This document shows, in pieces, positions 6,654-13,277 of a stretch of DNA of 13,323 nt. The notes under the pieces were generated by a model that saw only the letters and a list, made by a program, of their open reading frames with translations, was not told the DNA's origin and ran no database searches. Source of the DNA: Clostridia bacterium (lineage in GTDB: Bacteria; Bacillota; Clostridia; Christensenellales; Aristaeellaceae); assembly GCA_016296675.1 (NCBI GenBank), contig JAEDIV010000069.1, positions 1-13,323 on the forward strand. Direction: 5' to 3'. How positions within the stretch are numbered: the first letter of the stretch is position 1; the number at the start of each line of letters is the position of its first letter. A program made the translations under genes and the position numbers.

Positions 6654-7565
6654 ATGTCTTATATGAACATGAAAATCGGTGCATCCGGCGACGACGTCAA
6701 AACCCTCAAGCAGCTTCTGCGCGGCGCAGGCTACTCGCTGACAGACGACGATCTTTTTGACGAGGATACCTATCAGGCGGTAAGCGATTATCAAAACGCA
6801 AACGGCATTACGCCGAACGGCGAAATCGGCGCTTCCACCTGGGCAAAACTCGCAGGCAGCATCGTAAACGCCATTCCAAAGGATCTGGACACCAAAGGGA
6901 AAGTCAAATTTCTGGAGGAGAACAAACCGAAGGACTATGCTTCTGAGTACAACAAGAGGATTGACGATATGATCAATCAGGTGCTTTCCAGAGAAGATTT
7001 CACTTATGACCCCGGCAGCGATCCCATGTACCAGAAGCTGAAGGACGAAAGCACCTATCTCGGAAAGCGCGCCATGAACGACGCCATGGGCGCAGCGTCT
7101 GCGCTTTCGGGCGGCTATGCCAATTCCTTTGCACAGACTGCAGGCGAACATGCCTATCAGGATTATATGGCGCAACTGACAAACGGAATGGACGAAATGT
7201 ATCAGCTGGCTCTAAGCGCATACGATGCTGAAACCGGCAGAATGGAATCAGAACTCAAGGCGTTGACGGACGCCGAATCAAAGGCCTACGAAAGATATGT
7301 AAACGACGTTGAGGAATACAACAAGACGCTTGAATACTACTATAAAAAGCTTCTGGATGAACAGGAGCAGGCCAACTGGCTTCTCAAAAACACGCCCCCG
7401 AAATACTACATCACCGCGCCCAAAGAGGATGAAAAGGACAAGTCCCTTTCCAACATCCTGACGCCTTCTGAATTTTTGAGGCGAAAGGTTTCCGGCGGAA
7501 AAGAGGTTTCCGGCTATGCGACCTATTCCGACTACACAAACGCCATGAAGAAAAAATACTCCTGA
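6654..7565 (+). CDS. Peptidoglycan-binding coiled-coil phage structural protein
   Basis: This 303-residue protein opens with a PG_binding_1-type domain at about residues 5-66 (MKIGASGDDVKTLKQLLRGA, then a TYQAVSDYQNANGITPNGEI segment and STWAKL), the three-helix fold that attaches enzymes to peptidoglycan. The rest is helical: GDPMYQ-like region, then ALSGGYANSFAQTAGEHAYQ near residues 147-166, and a long charged coiled coil to about residue 245, with a basic disordered end. The middle motif recurs, as I recall, in Clostridia prophage proteins. No lytic catalytic domain and no signal peptide are present, so it probably sits in a virion and contacts the cell wall during entry, or is an ejected internal protein. 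GGAAAGGA precedes the ATG by 10 bases. It is the last gene before the cassette terminator. Confidence 0.68.
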   Translation: MSYMNMKIGASGDDVKTLKQLLRGAGYSLTDDDLFDEDTYQAVSDYQNANGITPNGEIGASTWAKLAGSIVNAIPKDLDTKGKVKFLEENKPKDYASEYNKRIDDMINQVLSREDFTYDPGSDPMYQKLKDESTYLGKRAMNDAMGAASALSGGYANSFAQTAGEHAYQDYMAQLTNGMDEMYQLALSAYDAETGRMESELKALTDAESKAYERYVNDVEEYNKTLEYYYKKLLDEQEQANWLLKNTPPKYYITAPKEDEKDKSLSNILTPSEFLRRKVSGGKEVSGYATYSDYTNAMKKKYS

Positions 7566-7575
7566 TCTATTTTAC

Positions 7576-7616
7576 ATTCGCCAGGCTGCAAAACGCCTGG
7601 CGAATTAATTTTTTAA
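7576..7616 (+). terminator. Terminator closing the phage cassette
   Basis: ATTCGCCAGGC and GCCTGGCGAAT form an 11-base-pair stem around an 8-base loop, followed by TTAATTTTTT. It starts 10 bases after the stop of the peptidoglycan-binding protein gene and ends cassette transcription before the sugar-importer promoter. Confidence 0.85.
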
Positions 7617-7676
7617 AACCAATATATGCAAATATCCCTAAAAAAAATATTTTTCTTGGATAAAAAGCATTTACTA

Positions 7677-7705
7677 TTGCATTTTGAATGATCTTCGTTT
7701 ATAAT
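7677..7705 (+). promoter_or_regulatory. Promoter of the sugar-importer operon
   Basis: TATAAT at 7700-7705 is preceded, with a 17-base spacer, by TTGCAT at 7677-7682, a partial -35 match. Transcription would start near 7712, giving a short leader before the permease gene at 7749, whose ribosome site is AAAGGAT. The surroundings are AT-rich. No operator palindrome is clearly visible, so the controlling regulator is unknown. Confidence 0.6.
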
Positions 7706-7748
7706 AAGGTATACTTTACTTGGCACCTCAAAGAAAGGATAGTGAGCC

Positions 7749-8681
7749 ATGGAACTGACAAAGAAAAAACAGAAGTGGTTCAAAAAAGAAGATATACCGC
7801 TTCACCTGATGGCACTGCCGACGGTTATATGGCTGATCATTTTCTGCTATCTGCCGATCTTCGGTCTGATCATGGCATTTCAGGATCTGAACATCACAAC
7901 CGGTATCCTCGGAAGCCGCTTTGTAGGACTTAAGAACTTTGAATTTTTGTTCACCAGCACCGACGCATGGATCATCACCAGAAACACCGTATGCTACAAC
8001 CTCGTGTTTATCATTTTAAACATGGTGCTTGCGGTAACGATGTCTCTGCTTCTTTCTGAGGTTCATTCCAGAATCTATGCCAAAACGCTTCAGACGATTT
8101 ACATGCTCCCCTACTTCCTCTCCTGGGCAGTTGTTATGATCGTTGTTTCCGCATTCATCCATTATGACTACGGTATGGTCAAAAAGCTGATGGTAAATCT
8201 GGGCCTGGTTGATAAGGGTGTCGACTTTTATCAGCAGCGCGGTCTGTGGCCGTACCTTCTCGTATTCATCAACGCCTGGAAGGGCGTCGGCTATCAGACG
8301 GTTCTGTATCTGGCCGTCATCTCCGGTATTTCCCACGAATACTACGAGGCCGCGGTTCTGGACGGCGCAACCAAACTGCAGCAGGCATGGTACATCACTA
8401 TCCCGCACCTTCGCCTTGTTATCGGCATTTCCATCATCCTCGCCATGGGCAATATCTTCCGCGGCGACTTCGGCCTTTTCTACGTCGTCACCAAGGACAG
8501 CGGCCGAATTTATCCGGTTACGGACGTTATCGACACCTATATCTATCGTGCCCTCACCAGGCTTTCCAATGTCGGTATGGCGACGGCGGCAGGCTTCTAT
8601 CAGTCGGTGGTCGGCTTTGCGCTGATTCTTACGGTGAACGCCGTTGTCAACAGAATCGACCCCGACAGTGCAATGTTTTAA
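7749..8681 (+). CDS. Carbohydrate ABC transporter permease (LplB/YteP type)
   Basis: This 310-residue inner-membrane protein is the first permease of a binding-protein-dependent importer. It has six hydrophobic helices, the first being LPTVIWLIIFCYLPIFGLIM, and an N-terminal basic tail. The permease signature loop that docks the ATPase lies at about residues 197-220 (EYYEAAVLDGATKLQQAWYI), with EAA at 200-202 and the invariant Gly at 206. Sequence style matches the LplB/YteP group (COG4209), which typically imports oligosaccharides such as polysaccharide breakdown products; the actual sugar cannot be read. The second permease follows 15 bases downstream, and the binding protein is third. No ATPase is in this operon. 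In Bacillota such importers commonly borrow a shared MsmX-type ATPase encoded elsewhere, which is the likely case here. All family features are present, with no truncation. Confidence 0.93.
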   Translation: MELTKKKQKWFKKEDIPLHLMALPTVIWLIIFCYLPIFGLIMAFQDLNITTGILGSRFVGLKNFEFLFTSTDAWIITRNTVCYNLVFIILNMVLAVTMSLLLSEVHSRIYAKTLQTIYMLPYFLSWAVVMIVVSAFIHYDYGMVKKLMVNLGLVDKGVDFYQQRGLWPYLLVFINAWKGVGYQTVLYLAVISGISHEYYEAAVLDGATKLQQAWYITIPHLRLVIGISIILAMGNIFRGDFGLFYVVTKDSGRIYPVTDVIDTYIYRALTRLSNVGMATAAGFYQSVVGFALILTVNAVVNRIDPDSAMF

Positions 8682-8696
8682 AAGGGGGCGAAAGAA

Positions 8697-9629
8697 ATGG
8701 CAAAGACGAAAAAACTCAAGGGCGATTTCAATCGCTTCAATCGCATTACCCCCGGCTGGAACACGTTTTTCTGCATTATTTTAGGCCTTATCTCCCTTTT
8801 GATGCTGATTCCGCTGGCGCTGGTTATCATCGTTTCCTTCTCCTCGGAAAAGAGCATCGCTCTAAACGGCTTCAGCTTCTTCCCGCTGGAGTGGTCGCTT
8901 CAGGGCTATACGTATCTGGCGCAGATGGGCGATCAGATCCTTGCATCCTACAAAATCACCATCGCGCATACGCTTCTTGGTACGGTTATGAGTCTTGGCG
9001 TTATGTCCATGTACGCATACGTTATCGCGCTTAAGAACTTCAAGTTCAGAAAATTCTATACCTGGATTCTCTTCTTTACGATGCTGTTCTCCGGCGGCTT
9101 GGTACCCAACTACATCATGAACGTAAGATACCTTCAGCTGGACAACACCATCTGGATTTTCCTTCTGCCCAGCCTCGTATCCGCATACAACGTAATCATC
9201 CTTCGCACCTTCATCCTTTCCACCATTCCCGATTCTCTCTTTGAAGCTGCCCGCATCGACGGCGCAGGCCACTTCAGAGTCTTCATCTCCATCGTTCTTC
9301 CCCTGTTCAAGGCAGGTCTTGCGACCATCGCGCTTTTCAACGTGGTCAACCGCTGGAACGACTGGTTCACCGGTATGCTCTACATCAAGGATGCAAATCT
9401 TACCCCCCTTCAGACCCTGCTTAAGAACATTCAGGACAACATCGACTTCTTAAAGCAGAACGCCCAGATCGCAGGTACCCCCGACGGTATTCAGCTGCTG
9501 GACAGCCTGCCGGATCAGAACCTGAGAATGTCCTGTACCATCATCGTCATCATTCCCATCCTTTGCGCATATCCCTTCTTCCAGCGCTACTTCGTACAGG
9601 GCCTGACCCTCGGAAGCGTAAAGGGATAA
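8697..9629 (+). CDS. Carbohydrate ABC transporter permease (LplC/YtcP type)
   Basis: This 310-residue membrane protein is the second permease of the importer and would pair with the preceding one to form the translocation pore. It has six hydrophobic helices, beginning with FFCIILGLISLLMLIPLALV. The ATPase-docking loop is SLFEAARIDGAGHFRVF, with EAA at residues 183-185 and the conserved Gly following. The C-terminus ends with the typical FFQRYFVQGLTLGSVKG of this group (COG0395). The start codon has the ribosome site AAGGGGGCGAAAG. The fixed order permease-permease-binding protein is common in gut Clostridia. The binding-protein gene follows after a 60-base spacer that contains a small hairpin, a possible point where the mRNA is processed or expression is stepped up. 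No evidence distinguishes which sugar is carried. Confidence 0.93.
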   Translation: MAKTKKLKGDFNRFNRITPGWNTFFCIILGLISLLMLIPLALVIIVSFSSEKSIALNGFSFFPLEWSLQGYTYLAQMGDQILASYKITIAHTLLGTVMSLGVMSMYAYVIALKNFKFRKFYTWILFFTMLFSGGLVPNYIMNVRYLQLDNTIWIFLLPSLVSAYNVIILRTFILSTIPDSLFEAARIDGAGHFRVFISIVLPLFKAGLATIALFNVVNRWNDWFTGMLYIKDANLTPLQTLLKNIQDNIDFLKQNAQIAGTPDGIQLLDSLPDQNLRMSCTIIVIIPILCAYPFFQRYFVQGLTLGSVKG

Positions 9630-9651
9630 TCCCGCTCATTTCGTACCCTAT

Positions 9652-9664
9652 GCGGCTGGGCCGC
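9652..9664 (+). other. Short hairpin before the binding-protein gene
   Basis: GCGGC and GCCGC form a 5-base-pair stem with a 3-base loop, followed by an A-rich stretch and the strong ribosome site AAGGAGGA at 9675-9682. It lacks a T run, so it is not a terminator. Such hairpins can shield the 5' end of a processed, abundant mRNA segment. The function is inferred. Confidence 0.25.
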
Positions 9665-9689
9665 TAAAAATATTAAGGAGGACAACCCT

Positions 9690-11216
9690 ATGAAGAAACT
9701 GTTGGCTCTTGTTATGGCCATCATGCTCGCTCTCTCTTTCGCTTCCTTCGCGTCTGCGGAAGACCTCGAGTACTGTGAGTTCGATTGGTACATCGGCTCC
9801 AACCCCCCCACCGATCTTCAGATCGTAAACGACGCTCTGAACGAGTACATTCTCCCCATCCTCAACGCGAAAGTAAACATCACCTACATGACCTCCGCTG
9901 ACTGGGTAGAGAAGATGGGCACCATGCTCACCTCCGGCGACGACATCGGCATCGTAGGCTTCGGCTCTCAGTCCAAGTCTGACTACGTTATCGAGTCTCA
10001 GCGCGGCGCTTTCTACCCCCTCACCGACCTCTTCGCTGAGTATGCCCCCGGCACCTACGCTCTCTTCTCTGAGGCGGTTTGGGAAGGCATGAAGATCAAC
10101 GGCGAGATCTACGGTATCCCCTCCCTCAAGGACAACGGATACTTCATCTCCTGCATCTACAATGCTGACATGATCGAAGAGATGGGCATCAACATCGAAG
10201 ACTATCAGCATTCCAACTTCCGTGAGCTCGAAGACCTGTTCTACGAAGTTAAGGAATGGCGCGATGAGAACTATCCCGAGATGGCTGAGTATCCCATCGT
10301 AATGTACAACAACCTCATCTACCCCTACAACTTCGCTTTCGAAACCTTCCTCAATGACTCCTACCTGGCTGTTGCCAACATCGACGGCATCATGGACCTC
10401 GCTGGCTATGATTCCAACACCATCGTAAACTTCTACGACACCCCCGAGTTCCTCGAGTTCTGCCTCCAGAAGCAGAGATTCGTAGCCGACGGCATCGCCC
10501 TTTATGACGAGACCGACAAGGCCGAGCTCCGCAAGGCTGCCAACGGCGCCTGCTTCTTCACCGGCTGGGGCTACACCAACATGCAGGAGCACATCTACTC
10601 CGAAGCTTGGACCTCCAAGATGATGATGGCTGACGTTATCTGGACCGAGACCAACAACTACTTCTCCGCCGGTACCGCCATCTCCGCCAACTGCAAGAAC
10701 CCCGAGCGCGCTCTGATGTTCCTCGAGCTCGTTAACACCGATCCCTTCGTCGCGACCCTCATGCGCTTCGGCGTAGAAGGCATCCACTGGATGAAGACCG
10801 AAGACGGCGACATGACCTTCGACTTCGAAGGCAGCCGCAACGCTGATGTTGGCAACCGTGGCTACTACTACTGGTACAATGCCCCCGTTGGCAACCTCAC
10901 CATCGTTAACGCTCCCAAGTCCCTCGTTGGCGAAGACAACATCATGATGAAGAACATGATGAAGTACAACGCTGAGTGCATCGTTCCCGCCCACCTCGGC
11001 TTCGTATTCGACACTGCTCCCGTTGTCAACGAAGTTGCTGCCTGCACCAGCATCGTTCTCGAGTATCAGGAAGACCTCGTTAACGGCCGCTGCGCCAGCC
11101 CCGAAGAGGTAGAAGCCATTGTTGCCGAGTTCCGTGAGAAGCTCGCTGCCAACGGCGCTGCCGAAATCGTTGCTGAAGTACAGCGTCAGGTTGATGCTTG
11201 GATGGCCGCGAAATAA
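9690..11216 (+). CDS. Extracellular solute-binding protein of sugar ABC importer
   Basis: This 508-residue secreted protein captures the sugar and delivers it to the two permeases. An N-terminal signal peptide (MKKLLALVMAIMLALSFASF) runs to about residue 23, with SPase-I-type ASFASA then Glu-Asp. The body has hallmarks of large group-1 (LplA/YtcQ-like) binding proteins: VKINGEIYGIPSL-like segment GMKINGEIYGIPSLKDNGYF, and AHLGFVFDTAPVVNE, the DUF3502-type C-terminal region. There is no lipobox: the first mature Cys follows Leu-Glu-Tyr, not a Leu-Ala-Gly motif, which is odd for a Gram-positive. Codon choice is skewed, with many CTC, TTC, AAC, ATC and GAG codons unlike its neighbours, which suggests very high expression. 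The ribosome site is AAGGAGGA, 7 bases before the ATG. The substrate is unknown. Confidence 0.94.
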   Translation: MKKLLALVMAIMLALSFASFASAEDLEYCEFDWYIGSNPPTDLQIVNDALNEYILPILNAKVNITYMTSADWVEKMGTMLTSGDDIGIVGFGSQSKSDYVIESQRGAFYPLTDLFAEYAPGTYALFSEAVWEGMKINGEIYGIPSLKDNGYFISCIYNADMIEEMGINIEDYQHSNFRELEDLFYEVKEWRDENYPEMAEYPIVMYNNLIYPYNFAFETFLNDSYLAVANIDGIMDLAGYDSNTIVNFYDTPEFLEFCLQKQRFVADGIALYDETDKAELRKAANGACFFTGWGYTNMQEHIYSEAWTSKMMMADVIWTETNNYFSAGTAISANCKNPERALMFLELVNTDPFVATLMRFGVEGIHWMKTEDGDMTFDFEGSRNADVGNRGYYYWYNAPVGNLTIVNAPKSLVGEDNIMMKNMMKYNAECIVPAHLGFVFDTAPVVNEVAACTSIVLEYQEDLVNGRCASPEEVEAIVAEFREKLAANGAAEIVAEVQRQVDAWMAAK

Positions 11217-11247
11217 TTTGGCTTGAAAGCATAATCTTAATCTAAAC

Positions 11248-11278
11248 AAAGGCCGCCGTGCTTGCACGGCGGCCTTTT
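11248..11278 (+). terminator. Strong terminator after the importer operon
   Basis: AAAGGCCGCCGTG (11248-11260) and its perfect complement (11265-11277) make a 13-base-pair GC-rich stem with a 4-base loop and a T run. It lies about 30 bases after the binding-protein stop and can work in both directions, since an A run precedes the stem. Confidence 0.92.
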
Positions 11279-11285
11279 CCAATTC

Positions 11286-11314
11286 AAAACGTCCGGCTTT
11301 CCCCGGGCGTTTTT
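11286..11314 (+). terminator. Second, tandem terminator
   Basis: AAAACGTCCGG (11286-11296) pairs with CCGGGCGTTTT (11303-11313), with one G-U wobble and a 6-base loop, running into TTTTC. Only eight bases separate it from the first terminator. A double terminator fits a highly transcribed operon that must not read into the next gene. Confidence 0.72.
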
Positions 11315-11387
11315 CTTTTATCTCTCGACTTCAAAGCCGCATGTTACCAATTTCACCCGGATTTTATTACTTTTTCATGGCGCAGGG

Positions 11388-11416
11388 TTTACAAATGCCC
11401 GAAAATGTGATAAAAT
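11388..11416 (+). promoter_or_regulatory. Promoter of the NlpC/P60 gene, leaderless arrangement
   Basis: TTTACA at 11388-11393 and TAAAAT at 11411-11416 are separated by exactly 17 bases, a good vegetative-sigma arrangement. The predicted transcription start (about 11422-11424) coincides with the ATG at 11424. No ribosome-binding sequence fits between them, so the mRNA would be leaderless or nearly so. Confidence 0.6.
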
Positions 11417-11423
11417 TTGTAAT

Positions 11424-12260
11424 ATGAACAAGTGTGTATTATTTTCAAGTTCTCATCGCGCAGGACGCGCGATCACACGCAGGCTTATTGCTTTCTGCGT
11501 GATATTTGTGTATCTGTTTTCTATGTCCGCTTTCGCAATTGAAATTCCCGAGAGCATCACCACAATCGAAGAAGGCGCGTTTCTGGGTGATACATCCATC
11601 ACCTCTGTAAAAATCCCCTCCTCTGTCAGCTACATCGGAAAGGAAGCGTTTGCAGATTGCACGAAGCTGACAACCATCACCATTTACGGAAAAGACGTGA
11701 CCTTTGAAGCCAATGCCCTCGGCCGCCTCGGAGAAACCAGAACCATCATCGGCTATGAAGGAACCAGCGTAGAGGAATACGCAAACCTTTATAACTTCAC
11801 CTTCAAATCAATCGTAACAAAAGCAAAAAAGCTCCTCGCCTATGCAGATACCCTGGTTGGAACATCCTATTCTACGTACGACTGCGTCGGTTTCGTTAAC
11901 CACTGCTATTTAAAAGCACTTGGTATAAAAACCGGAGCAGCTACCACCAACAATGAAGATGGGCGATTCCCAAATACCAGTAACTTTGGTAAGCTCGATC
12001 AATATAATACATCGGCAGTCAAAATTACAAAAATCAGTCAGCTCAAGCCCGGCGATATCATCTGCTGGAAAAACGATGATGTATCCTATTGTACGCACGT
12101 CGGTCTCTATGTCGGTGCAGGCGTTGTAGACGGAAAAACGCTGTCTACAGGCGTATTTATCGATTCCTCGCGAAGTGATCAATGCGTCGACTACAGAGCG
12201 TTTACCAGCTATTATACCCGCAATTTCATGTTCGGATGGCGACTTATCGTAGAAGATTAA
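11424..12260 (+). CDS. Secreted leucine-rich-repeat NlpC/P60 protein
   Basis: This 278-residue protein is predicted to be secreted. Residues 1-38 are a signal peptide with a basic start, a hydrophobic core (LIAFCVIFVYLFSM) and a likely cut after SAFA. Residues about 39-130 hold BspA-type (LRR_5) repeats (IPESITTIEEGAFLG; IPSSVSYIGKEAFADC). Residues about 131-278 are an NlpC/P60 cysteine-peptidase domain, the fold that cleaves peptidoglycan stem peptides. Its nucleophile is Cys154 in YDCVGF and its base is His225 in THVGLYVG. The third position, often His, reads Asp247 (FIDSS). LKPGDIICW is also typical. The chosen ATG gives the best signal peptide and sits at the predicted transcription start; upstream in-frame starts pass through the tandem terminators. 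metA follows 15 bases later. It is probably a cell-wall remodelling or adhesion enzyme; its substrate is unverified. Confidence 0.85.
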   Translation: MNKCVLFSSSHRAGRAITRRLIAFCVIFVYLFSMSAFAIEIPESITTIEEGAFLGDTSITSVKIPSSVSYIGKEAFADCTKLTTITIYGKDVTFEANALGRLGETRTIIGYEGTSVEEYANLYNFTFKSIVTKAKKLLAYADTLVGTSYSTYDCVGFVNHCYLKALGIKTGAATTNNEDGRFPNTSNFGKLDQYNTSAVKITKISQLKPGDIICWKNDDVSYCTHVGLYVGAGVVDGKTLSTGVFIDSSRSDQCVDYRAFTSYYTRNFMFGWRLIVED

Positions 12261-12275
12261 ATAGGGAGACAATGC

Positions 12276-13208
12276 ATGCCTGTAAAAATCCCGGACAACA
12301 TGCCCGCGGTGGAAGCCCTGAAAAATGAAAATATCTTTGTCATGACGCGCGGAAGAGCCGCAAGCCAGGACATAAGACCGCTGAAAATCGGCATCGTCAA
12401 TCTGATGCCGATTAAGCCTGTTACGGAGACGCAGCTGCTCAGACTGCTCAGTAACACGCCCTTGCAGGCGGAGATTACGTTCATCCGCACAGGCACATAT
12501 ACCGGCAAAAACACCGATGTATCGCATCTGGAGACGTTCTACGTCACGATTGATGATGTCATCAAATCCGGCGAACGGTACGACGCGTTCATCATGACGG
12601 GTGCGCCGGTTGAAAAGCTTGAGTTTGAAGATGTGCTGTATTGGGACGAGCTTAAGCGGCTGATGGACTGGATAGACGAGAATGTATATTCCACCATGTT
12701 CATCTGCTGGGCGGCTATGGCAGCCTTGTATCACCATTACAACATTCCCAAACACGCGCTCGCAAAAAAATGCGTAGGTGTTTTTCCGCACAAGGTTTTG
12801 AATACCCATCATCCCCTCACCCGCGGCTTCAACGAAACCTTCCTCGCGCCCCATTCCCGCTATACGGAAGTCCGCAAGGAGGATATCAAGGCAATAGACG
12901 ATCTTGAAATTATTGCGGAAAGCAATGTCGCAGGCGTATACATCATCGCTTCCAAAGACGGCCGGCGCGTTTATGTCACAGGCCATGGCGAATACGATGT
13001 GGATACGCTCAGAAACGAGTATCTTCGCGATACAGCGCAGGGCATTACCGATTCCTTCCCTGTCAATTATTTCCCGGACGACGATCCCGATAAAGAGCCT
13101 GTCATGCGCTGGCGTTCCCATTCAAGCCTTCTGTACATCAACTGGCTCAATTATCTGGTATACCAGAATACGCCGTACAATCTCAATAATCTCTCTGTCT
13201 CCAAATAA
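12276..13208 (+). CDS. metA: Homoserine O-acetyltransferase (MetA)
   Basis: This 310-residue cytoplasmic enzyme acylates the hydroxyl of homoserine, the first committed step of methionine synthesis. It belongs to the MetA/HTS family: RPLKIGIVNLMPIKPVTETQ is the family opening, and the catalytic residues are Cys144 (FICWAAMAAL), His237 and Glu239 (GHGEYD), equal to Cys142, His235 and Glu237 of E. coli after a two-residue shift. The acyl-donor-selecting residue is Glu113 in APVEKLEF, matching acetyl-CoA-using enzymes of Bacillus; E. coli has Gly there and uses succinyl-CoA. So acetyl transfer is predicted despite the historical succinyltransferase name. The ribosome site is GGGAGA. It lies 15 bases after the NlpC/P60 gene and appears to share its promoter; no SAM riboswitch or T-box is seen upstream. 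No other methionine genes are in the window. Confidence 0.96.
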   Translation: MPVKIPDNMPAVEALKNENIFVMTRGRAASQDIRPLKIGIVNLMPIKPVTETQLLRLLSNTPLQAEITFIRTGTYTGKNTDVSHLETFYVTIDDVIKSGERYDAFIMTGAPVEKLEFEDVLYWDELKRLMDWIDENVYSTMFICWAAMAALYHHYNIPKHALAKKCVGVFPHKVLNTHHPLTRGFNETFLAPHSRYTEVRKEDIKAIDDLEIIAESNVAGVYIIASKDGRRVYVTGHGEYDVDTLRNEYLRDTAQGITDSFPVNYFPDDDPDKEPVMRWRSHSSLLYINWLNYLVYQNTPYNLNNLSVSK

Positions 13209-13255
13209 AAAAGGAATGCTTCACCGTTTTAAACCTTAGGTGAAGCGTTCCTTTT
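13209..13255 (+). terminator. Terminator after metA
   Basis: AAAAGGAATGCTTCACC (13209-13225) pairs with GGTGAAGCGTTCCTTTT (13239-13255), a 17-base-pair stem with one G-U wobble and a 13-base loop, ending in a T run. It starts on the base after the metA stop. It is nearly symmetric and may also end transcription coming from the right. Confidence 0.88.
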
Positions 13256-13261
13256 CTATAA

Positions 13262-13277
13262 AGAAGGGGCTGTCTCA
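13262..13277 (+). repeat. Possible insertion-sequence end (right copy of an inverted pair)
   Basis: AGAAGGGGCTGTCTCA repeats, inverted and with one mismatch, the motif at 42-57. It points out of the window to the right, as the left end of an insertion element would. The remaining 46 bases show no reading frame I can assign. The family is not assignable without the flanking sequence. Confidence 0.33.

Noticed and set aside
7636..7658. AT-rich palindrome-like A/T tract upstream of the importer promoter
   Set aside because: It is low-complexity sequence consistent with an UP element or curved DNA, but too simple to support an operator or attachment-site call.
1445..7748. Search by eye for attachment-site direct repeats bordering the phage cassette
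   Set aside because: I found no convincing direct repeat of useful length shared by 1445-1712 and 7566-7748, and no tRNA gene, so no att sites are called.
8246..9034. Plus-strand frame overlapping both permease genes in another phase
   Set aside because: It is an Arg/His/Gly-rich shadow that crosses the boundary between two certain genes.
9648..11282. 544-codon minus-strand frame opposite the binding-protein gene
   Set aside because: It is a mirror of the extreme codon bias in the real gene; the product is a Val/Gly/Glu-rich sequence with no recognisable domain, and it spans the terminator.
11262..11423. N-terminal extension of the NlpC/P60 protein from 11262
   Set aside because: It runs through both tandem terminators and the promoter; the protein from 11424 already has a complete signal peptide.
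11910..13121. 403-codon minus-strand frame opposite the NlpC/P60 and metA genes
   Set aside because: It spans two clearly coding genes on the other strand and shows no coherent domain.
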